Source of the DNA: Sulfitobacter maritimus
GTDB taxonomy: Bacteria; Pseudomonadota; Alphaproteobacteria; Rhodobacterales; Rhodobacteraceae
NCBI RefSeq assembly: GCF_013346665.1
Contig: NZ_JABVBB010000038.1
Location: 124,001 to 188,000 of the forward strand
DNA: 64,000 nucleotides
Direction of reading: 5' to 3'
Part shown: positions 54,926 to 61,310 of the stretch, piece by piece
Position numbering within the stretch: position 1 is the stretch's first letter
Layout of the letters: every line of letters starts with the position of its first letter
Notes under the pieces: model-generated
What the model was told of the DNA's origin: nothing
Seen by the model: only the letters and a program-made list of their open reading frames with translations
The model's database searches: none
Program-made: the position numbers and the translations under genes

Positions 54926-57724
54926 ATGACATTTGGCAAAGGCCACCACCTGCATCTGATCGACGGCTCGGCCTTCATCTTTCGCGCCTATCACGCCCTG
55001 CCGCCGTTGACGCGCAAGTCTGACGGCATGCCGATCGGCGCGGTCGCCGGCTTCTGCAACATGCTGCACCGCTATGTGGAGGGCAATACCGGCCCCAATG
55101 CGCCGACCCATGTGGCGGTGATTTTCGACAAGGGCAGCCACACCTTTCGTAACGACATGTACGACCAGTACAAGGCCAACCGCGATGCCATGCCCGAAGA
55201 CCTGCGTCCGCAAATCCCCCTGACCCGCACCGCAACGGCGGCGTTTAACATCGCTTGCAAGGAACTTGAGGGCTATGAGGCCGATGACATTATCGCCACC
55301 CTCGCCGTGCAGGCCCGCGCCGCCGGGGGCCGCTGCACCATCATTAGCTCCGATAAGGACTTGATGCAGTTGGTTGGCGACGGGGTCGAAATGCTGGACG
55401 CGATGAAGAACAAGACCATCGACCGCGATGGGGTGTTCGAGAAGTTCGGCGTCTACCCGGACCGCGTGGTCGATGTGCAGGCGCTGGCGGGCGATTCGGT
55501 CGACAACATCCCCGGTGCACCGGGCATCGGGATCAAGACAGCAGCCTTGTTGATCAATGAGTTCGGCGATCTGGACGCCCTCTTGGAGCGTGCGGAGGAG
55601 ATCAAGCAACCCAAGCGCCGCCAGACGCTGATTGACCACGCCGAGCAAATCCGCCTGAGCCGCAGCCTTGTCCTGCTGGACGAAAACACGCCGATCGACT
55701 TCACCATCGACGATCTCGAAGTGCGCGACCCCGATCCTGACCAATTGCTCGGCTTCCTGTCGGAAATGGAGTTCCGCACCCTGTCGAAACGCGTGGCCGA
55801 GGTGCTGGGCCGCGAAGCCCCCGCTATTCCCGAAGCGCCCGCCCCCGCTGTCGCCGATCCGCCGCAGGTCGCGGATGTGTCCTTTGACCACAGCACATAC
55901 GAGCAGGTCAGCGACGCCGAAGCGCTGCGCGTCTGGCTCGACCGGATTTATGAGCGTGGTTATGTGGCGGTAGATACTGAAACGACCGGCCTTGATGAGT
56001 TGACGGCGGAATTGGTCGGCGTTTCGCTCGCTGTGGAGGCCGGGCAGGCCAGCTACATTCCGCTGACCCATAAGGCCAGCCGCAGCGAAGACCTTTTCGG
56101 CTCGGATGACCTCGCCCCCGGCCAGATGCCTGTCGAAGAAGCGTTGCAACTGCTGACCCCGATGCTGGAGGACCCTGCGATCCTCAAGGTCGGGCAGAAC
56201 ATGAAATACGACAGCAAGATTTTTGCGCAGCTTGGCATCACCGTCGCCCCCATCGACGATACCATGCTGATGTCCTACGCGATGCACGCGGGTCTGCATG
56301 GTCATGGCATGGACACGCTGTCTGAGCGTTATCTCGGCCATACACCGATGCCCATAAAACCGCTTCTGGGCAGCGGCAAATCCGCCGTGACCTTTGACAA
56401 AGTGCCGATGGAAGAGGCCGTGGCCTATGCCGCCGAAGATGCGGATATCACCCTGCGGCTGTGGCAACTCTTTAAGCCGCAGTTGCACCGCGCTGAGGTG
56501 ACGAAGGTTTACGAGACCTTGGAACGCCCGCTGGTGCCAGTGCTCGCACAGATGGAACGCGCGGGTATTCAGGTCGACCGCGACACGCTCAGCCGCATGT
56601 CCAACGCCTTTGCCCAGAAGATGGCGGGGCTGGAAGCGGACATTCACGCGCTGGCAGGTGAGAGCTTCAACGTGGGCTCGCCGGCGCAGCTTGGCGAAAT
56701 CCTCTTTGGCAAAATGGGACTGCCGGGCGGCAAGAAGGGCAAGACCGGCAAATACTCCACCGGCGCGGATGTGCTAGAGGATCTGGCGACTGAGCACGAC
56801 CTCGCCCGCCGGGTGCTAGACTGGCGGCAGCTGTCCAAGTTGAAATCGACCTATACCGACGCTTTGCAGGACCATGTGAACGCCGACACAGGCCGGGTGC
56901 ACACGTGCTATTCCATCGCCGGGGCGGCGACGGGGCGGCTGGCCTCAACCGATCCAAACCTGCAGAATATCCCGATCCGCTCCGAAGAAGGCCGCCGTAT
57001 CAGGGAAGCCTTTGTCGCGCCCGAAGGCAAGGTGCTGGTGGCACTGGACTACAGCCAGATTGAGCTGCGGATACTGGCGCATATCGCTCAGATCGACGCG
57101 TTGAAAGAAGCGTTCCAACGGGGCGACGACATCCACGCCATGACCGCGTCCGAGATGTTCGACGTGCCGATGGACCAGATGACCCCCGAAATCCGCCGCA
57201 ATGCCAAGGCGATCAACTTCGGCGTGATCTATGGCATTTCCGGCTTCGGCCTTGCCCGCAACCTGCGCATTCCGAGAGCCGAGGCGCAGGGCTTCATCGA
57301 CCGTTATTTCGAGCGTTTCCCCGGAATCCGCAGCTATATGGATGACACTAAGGCTTTCGCCAAAGAGCATGGCTATGTGCAGACGCTCTTTGGCCGCAAG
57401 ATCAATACGCCCAATATCGGCGCCAAGGGGCCGCAGGCCGGTTTCGCCGCCCGCGCCGCGATCAACGCGCCGATCCAAGGCACCGCCGCCGATGTGATCC
57501 GTCGCGCGATGATCCGTATGCCCGACGCCATTGCCGACCTGCCCGCGACGATGCTGTTGCAGGTGCATGACGAACTGTTGTTCGAGGTCGAAAAAGGGGC
57601 CGAAAATGCGCTGATCGCTGCGGCCCGTGAAGTGATGGAGAACGCCAATGATCCGGTGGTGAAGCTGGATGTAAAACTGATCGTCGACGCCGGTGTGGGC
57701 GCTAATTGGGCGGAGGCGCATTGA
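54926..57724 (+). CDS. polA: DNA polymerase I
   Basis: A 932-residue repair and lagging-strand polymerase. A 5'-3' exonuclease domain covers about 1-290 (LIDGSAFIFRAYHALPP, DADD-type acidic sites). The 3'-5' proofreading domain covers about 330-520; its DxE motif is intact (Asp350 and Glu352 in AVDTETTGLD) as is the NMKYDSKIF step, so proofreading looks active. The polymerase domain has LDYSQIELRILAH (Asp708), KAINFGVIYGISGFGLA and VHDELLFE (Asp882). ATG 54926 follows GGAG. The stop overlaps the next ATG by one base. Confidence 0.96.
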   Translation: MTFGKGHHLHLIDGSAFIFRAYHALPPLTRKSDGMPIGAVAGFCNMLHRYVEGNTGPNAPTHVAVIFDKGSHTFRNDMYDQYKANRDAMPEDLRPQIPLTRTATAAFNIACKELEGYEADDIIATLAVQARAAGGRCTIISSDKDLMQLVGDGVEMLDAMKNKTIDRDGVFEKFGVYPDRVVDVQALAGDSVDNIPGAPGIGIKTAALLINEFGDLDALLERAEEIKQPKRRQTLIDHAEQIRLSRSLVLLDENTPIDFTIDDLEVRDPDPDQLLGFLSEMEFRTLSKRVAEVLGREAPAIPEAPAPAVADPPQVADVSFDHSTYEQVSDAEALRVWLDRIYERGYVAVDTETTGLDELTAELVGVSLAVEAGQASYIPLTHKASRSEDLFGSDDLAPGQMPVEEALQLLTPMLEDPAILKVGQNMKYDSKIFAQLGITVAPIDDTMLMSYAMHAGLHGHGMDTLSERYLGHTPMPIKPLLGSGKSAVTFDKVPMEEAVAYAAEDADITLRLWQLFKPQLHRAEVTKVYETLERPLVPVLAQMERAGIQVDRDTLSRMSNAFAQKMAGLEADIHALAGESFNVGSPAQLGEILFGKMGLPGGKKGKTGKYSTGADVLEDLATEHDLARRVLDWRQLSKLKSTYTDALQDHVNADTGRVHTCYSIAGAATGRLASTDPNLQNIPIRSEEGRRIREAFVAPEGKVLVALDYSQIELRILAHIAQIDALKEAFQRGDDIHAMTASEMFDVPMDQMTPEIRRNAKAINFGVIYGISGFGLARNLRIPRAEAQGFIDRYFERFPGIRSYMDDTKAFAKEHGYVQTLFGRKINTPNIGAKGPQAGFAARAAINAPIQGTAADVIRRAMIRMPDAIADLPATMLLQVHDELLFEVEKGAENALIAAAREVMENANDPVVKLDVKLIVDAGVGANWAEAH

Positions 57725-57930
57725 TGGCGGGCGCGGAGCTTCCCGAAGACCTTGCCCAAGCGCTGGAAGAGACCGGCGCGCAGGCGGGCTGGGACGGTTA
57801 TAGTGCCGAATTGCGTGCCGATGCGCTGGCGTGGATCGACGCGGCGCGGACTACGACGGCGCGGTCAAAGCGCGTGGATGACGTGGCACGCTTTGCCGGC
57901 AAGGGGCTCCCGCCGACGCCGTTTCAGTGA
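57724..57930 (+). CDS. Small YdeI/OmdA-like domain protein
   Basis: A 68-residue protein, MAGAELPEDLAQALEETGAQ then AGWDGYSAELRADALAWIDA and ARTTTARSKRVDDVARFAGK. The pattern WI..A....TR.KR..... matches the helical C-terminal part of the YdeI/OmpD-associated (OmdA) family. Length is only that segment, so it may be a fragment that has become its own gene. It begins at the polA stop (TGATG), so it is co-translated. Function unknown. The repeat element begins 10 bases after its stop. Confidence 0.65.
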   Translation: MAGAELPEDLAQALEETGAQAGWDGYSAELRADALAWIDAARTTTARSKRVDDVARFAGKGLPPTPFQ

Positions 57931-57940
57931 GGTCTCCCCC

Positions 57941-58103
57941 CAGCCCGGAATCAAGCCGCAGGCGCCGGGCCATCGCCTGCCCGTCCCGGCGGGCTGGCGA
58001 TTTGGTGAGGCTGGGCGCAAATCGGATGGGTCACGCCAAGGTTGATCCATAAAGTGGCACGAAGCGACCATTCGGTCGCTATCCCACGGGCAGGCACTGG
58101 CCC
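57941..58103 (+). repeat. Dispersed intergenic repeat, long copy 4
   Basis: Left block 57941-57983 differs at one base from 41194-41236. The core holds GGCGATTTGGTGAGGCTGGG (57996-58015) and CGCCAAGGTTGATCC then ATAAAGTGGCA (58034-58059). An added hairpin AGCGACC over ATTC follows (58062-58081 region). The right arm GCAGGCACTGGCCC (58090-58103) pairs in 12 of 14 positions with 57967-57980. Compared with copy 3 the two extra hairpins between left block and core are missing. It fills the gap between the OmdA-like gene and the GST. Confidence 0.75.
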
Positions 58104-58139
58104 TTTGTACTTCGATCACTTTCTACCTAGATATGCTCC

Positions 58140-58757
58140 ATGACCCCAATCCTCTACTCCTTCCGCCGCTGCCCCTACGCCATGCGGGCGCGCCTTGCTC
58201 TCGCCGTCGCGCAAACACCCGTCCAACTGCGCGAGATCGTGCTGCGGGACAAACCTCAAGATTTCCTCGACGCTTCCCCCACCGGTACGGTCCCCTGCCT
58301 CGTCACGCAAACCGGCCCCATTGACGAAAGCCTCGACATCATGAAATGGGCGCTGGCGCAAAACGACCCCGATGGCTGGCTTGACATGCCCCCCGAAGGC
58401 CACGACTGGATCGCCCGCGCCGACGGCCCGTTCAAAGATGCGCTGGACCGGACCAAATACGCCACACGCTACCCCGACGAAGACCCTGCCGAGCAACGCA
58501 GCAAAGCAGCCGACTTTCTGCACGACTTGGACGCGCAACTAAACGACTGGATTTTCGACCGTCCCACGCTGGCAGATTACGCGATCCTGCCCTTCGTGCG
58601 GCAATTCGCCTTTATCGACCGTGCATGGTTCGACGCGCAGGATTGGCCCAGCCTGCAGGCATGGCTCGACCGCTTTCTTGCGTCCCCACGGTTTGAAGCG
58701 ATTATGACGAAATACGCCCAGTGGCAGCCCGAGGATGCGCCTGTGCGCTTTCCCTGA
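58140..58757 (+). CDS. Glutathione S-transferase family protein
   Basis: A 205-residue GST-fold protein. The N-terminal thioredoxin-like domain has LYSFRRCPYAMRARLAL, where the CPYA motif gives a catalytic Cys, as in omega/beta-like or glutaredoxin-2-like GSTs. SPTGTVPCLVTQTG and ESLDIMKWAL form the glutathione site. The C-terminal helical domain has FDRPTLADYAILPFVRQFAF. ATG 58140 follows a weak leader. Its stop is six bases from the converging DUF1285 gene. Substrate not predictable. Confidence 0.88.
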   Translation: MTPILYSFRRCPYAMRARLALAVAQTPVQLREIVLRDKPQDFLDASPTGTVPCLVTQTGPIDESLDIMKWALAQNDPDGWLDMPPEGHDWIARADGPFKDALDRTKYATRYPDEDPAEQRSKAADFLHDLDAQLNDWIFDRPTLADYAILPFVRQFAFIDRAWFDAQDWPSLQAWLDRFLASPRFEAIMTKYAQWQPEDAPVRFP

Positions 58758-58763
58758 CGGCTG

Positions 58764-59360
58764 TCAGCCGTCTTGCGGCAGGTCCTCTGACGGGATGATG
58801 CCAAAGAACTCCCCGCCCGACCAGACGCCAAACCAGCCATCACGATGTGCGCCCAGATCCACCAAGCGGTAGAAGCTCTTGCGGTCAATCAACGCCTCAA
58901 GGTTACGCCGCACCAGCACATAGGGCGAGGGCTCGCCCGTCTCCTCATCGCGCACCACGCGGATCGGATGCTCTGGCCCTGCCTCAGCCACATCGCCCAG
59001 ATTGGTGAGAAACCGCAACGTCTGCGACTCGCCGATCCCTTCGACCTCAAAGTCAACGGCTACGAAAGGCGCGTCTTCGACCGTAATACCGACCTTCTCC
59101 ACCGGAGACTTGAGAAAATAGTCATCCCCCTCGCGCCAGAGAATCGATGCGAACAATTTGACCAGTTCGATCCGCCCGATGGGTGTGCCTTGGTAAAACC
59201 ACGTCCCGTCACGCTTGATCTGCATGTCCAGATCGCCGCAAAATTCGGGGTTCCACTTCTCCAGCGGCGGGGTTCCGCGCGTTTTTGCAGCCTTGGCGGC
59301 TTCGATCAGACCCTCTGTGGTGGGTGTCACGGTATTTTGTCCGCTCATTGGTTTTGCCAT
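58764..59360 (-). CDS. DUF1285-family protein
   Basis: A 198-residue conserved protein. It shows EFCGDLDMQIKRDGTWFYQG, IELVKLFASILWREGDDYFL, VEKVGITVEDAPFVAVDFE and the C-terminal WFGVWSGGEFFGIIPSE, all typical of DUF1285. Known structures of this family suggest a ligand-binding two-domain fold, but the function is not established. Start ATG 59360 (MAKPMSGQN) and ATG 59348 are both possible. It is divergent from the MoxR gene (58 bases). Confidence 0.85.
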   Translation of the reverse strand: MAKPMSGQNTVTPTTEGLIEAAKAAKTRGTPPLEKWNPEFCGDLDMQIKRDGTWFYQGTPIGRIELVKLFASILWREGDDYFLKSPVEKVGITVEDAPFVAVDFEVEGIGESQTLRFLTNLGDVAEAGPEHPIRVVRDEETGEPSPYVLVRRNLEALIDRKSFYRLVDLGAHRDGWFGVWSGGEFFGIIPSEDLPQDG

Positions 59361-59418
59361 TCCCTTTGGTCGCGATACACTTACACCTAGAAGATATAAC
59401 TCCGGGGAAAGAAATGTC

Positions 59419-60426
59419 ATGGCCGAAGCGGATGATCTGATCGCGCATATCGAAGCGCTGACCGAAAAGCTGGCTGAAGCCAAGCAGTCGATCACCGGGC
59501 GGTTTGTCGGGCAGGCGCAGGTTGTTGACCTTGCGCTGACCGCGTTGCTCTGCGGTGGTCATGGGTTGCTGATCGGCCTGCCGGGTCTGGGCAAGACGCG
59601 GCTGGTGGAAACGCTCGGCACCGTCATGGGCCTGCACGGCAACCGTGTGCAATTTACGCCCGACCTGATGCCCGCCGACATCCTCGGTTCCGAAGTGCTC
59701 GACACCGCGCCCGACGGCAGCCGCGCCTTTCGCTTTGTCGAAGGGCCAATTTTCTGCCAGCTTTTGATGGCAGATGAGATCAACCGCGCCAGCCCACGCA
59801 CACAGTCGGCGCTTTTGCAGGCGATGCAGGAAAAGACAGTGACAGTGGCCGGCCAAGACCGCGCCCTGGGTCAGCCCTTCCATGTGCTCGCAACCCAAAA
59901 CCCAATTGAGCAAGAAGGCACCTACCCGCTGCCCGAAGCGCAGCTTGACCGATTCCTCGTACAGATTGACGTGGCCTATCCTGACCGCGCCACGGAACGT
60001 GATATTCTCATCGCCACCACTGGTGTGGAGGAAGGCGCGGTTCGTCCTGTCTTTACTGCCCAAAACCTGCTCGCCGCGCAGAGCTTGCTGCGGCGGATGC
60101 CAGTGGGCGACAGTGTCGTGGAACTGATCCTTGATCTGGTCCGCGCCTTCCGCCCGGATGAGCCCGAAGCCGCCCCCGCCGTGCGCGAAAGTGTCGCTTG
60201 GGGGCCGGGGCCGCGTGCGGCGCAGGCGTTGATGCTGACGGTGCGCGCACGGGCGTTGCTGGACGGACGGCTCGCCCCCTCAGCCGAAGACGTGTTGGCC
60301 ATGGCCCGCCCCGTATTGAGCCACCGTATGGCGCTGAACTTTGCAGCCCGCGCGCGGGGCGAGAGCTTGCAGGCGCTGATTGACGACACCGCCACCCGAC
60401 TGATCGGCCAACAGGCCGCCGCGTGA
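59419..60426 (+). CDS. MoxR-family AAA+ ATPase
   Basis: A 335-residue AAA+ chaperone-like ATPase. Walker A is GLPGLGKT (Lys59), Walker B is LLMADEINRASPRTQSALLQ, and sensor 1 reads VLATQNPIEQEGTYPLPEAQ. The C-terminal lid (SVAWGPGPRAAQALMLTVRA) is typical. MoxR ATPases help mature or activate partner proteins, usually encoded beside them as DUF58 and VWA-type proteins. Here DUF58 overlaps it (GTGA at 60423), then a BatA/DUF4159 protein. It is the first gene of that operon. ATG 59419 is set by GGGGAAAG. Confidence 0.92.
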   Translation: MAEADDLIAHIEALTEKLAEAKQSITGRFVGQAQVVDLALTALLCGGHGLLIGLPGLGKTRLVETLGTVMGLHGNRVQFTPDLMPADILGSEVLDTAPDGSRAFRFVEGPIFCQLLMADEINRASPRTQSALLQAMQEKTVTVAGQDRALGQPFHVLATQNPIEQEGTYPLPEAQLDRFLVQIDVAYPDRATERDILIATTGVEEGAVRPVFTAQNLLAAQSLLRRMPVGDSVVELILDLVRAFRPDEPEAAPAVRESVAWGPGPRAAQALMLTVRARALLDGRLAPSAEDVLAMARPVLSHRMALNFAARARGESLQALIDDTATRLIGQQAAA

Positions 60427-61310
60427 CCCATTCCCCCCTGTCCCTCAGGGCCGACGCCGAAGGCGAAGCGGCCCGGTTGCCCGCGCTCTTGGCCCGCGCC
60501 GAGCATCTGGCGGGCGCCGTGCTGCCGGGTGCGCATGGGCGCCGTCGTGCGGGGTCGGGGGATGATTTCTGGCAATACCGCCCGGCGCAGATTGGAGACA
60601 GCCGCCGCATGGTCGACCACCGCCGCTCGGCGCGAGGCGATCAGGAGTTCGTGCGCGAACGCGAATGGCAGATCGCCCAGTCGGTGATGCTTTGGGTCGA
60701 TCAGGGAGCGTCAATGCGCTTTGCCTCTGACAAAGGCCTGCCGGACAAGGCCGACCGCGCCCGCCTTCTCGGCCTCGCGTTGGCGATCCTTCTGCTGCGC
60801 GGGGGTGAGCGTGTGGGTCTTACAGGCACCGCCCTGCCGCCCCGGCGCGGCAATCCACAGATTTTGCGGCTGGCCGAGATGCTCTGCCGCGAAGACACCC
60901 GCGAGTATGCCCCGCCTGAACACCGTGGCATGATCCCCCATGCGCGGGCGATTTTCATCTCAGACTTCATGGGCGACCTCGCCCCGGTGCAGACCGCGCT
61001 GACCAAAGCCGCCGACCGCGGCGTGCGCGGTGTGCTTTATCATCTGCTCGACCCGGCAGAAGAAGCTTTCCCCTTCACAGGTCGCACTATTTTCGAAAGC
61101 GTCGGCGGCACCCTGCGCCATGAGACGTTAAAAGCGAACGACCTGCGCGACCGTTATCTTGACCGGCTGGCCGCGCGTAAAGACGAGCTGCAACAACTCT
61201 GCGCCCGCACTGGCTGGCGCTATGGGTTGCACCATACGGATGCTTCGGCGCAATCCGCGCTGCTCTGGCTCTATGGCGCACTGGATGCGCGGCAGGGGAG
61301 CACGGCATGA
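60423..61310 (+). CDS. DUF58-domain protein
   Basis: A 295-residue protein of the DUF58 family, often linked to MoxR and von Willebrand-like proteins. It has the signature RRAGSGDDFWQYRPAQIGD and RRMVDHRRSARGDQEFVRER near the N-terminus and WVDQGASMRFASDKG, a VWA-like Asp-x-Ser-like site. It starts with GTG 60423 inside the MoxR stop (GTGA). It overlaps the next ATG by four bases. Its cellular role, likely in envelope or stress biology, is not established. Confidence 0.88.
   Translation: MTHSPLSLRADAEGEAARLPALLARAEHLAGAVLPGAHGRRRAGSGDDFWQYRPAQIGDSRRMVDHRRSARGDQEFVREREWQIAQSVMLWVDQGASMRFASDKGLPDKADRARLLGLALAILLLRGGERVGLTGTALPPRRGNPQILRLAEMLCREDTREYAPPEHRGMIPHARAIFISDFMGDLAPVQTALTKAADRGVRGVLYHLLDPAEEAFPFTGRTIFESVGGTLRHETLKANDLRDRYLDRLAARKDELQQLCARTGWRYGLHHTDASAQSALLWLYGALDARQGSTA

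Noticed and set aside
54752..56647. 631-codon frame antisense to polA
   Set aside because: The opposite strand encodes intact polA; the antisense product has a biased composition and no domain.
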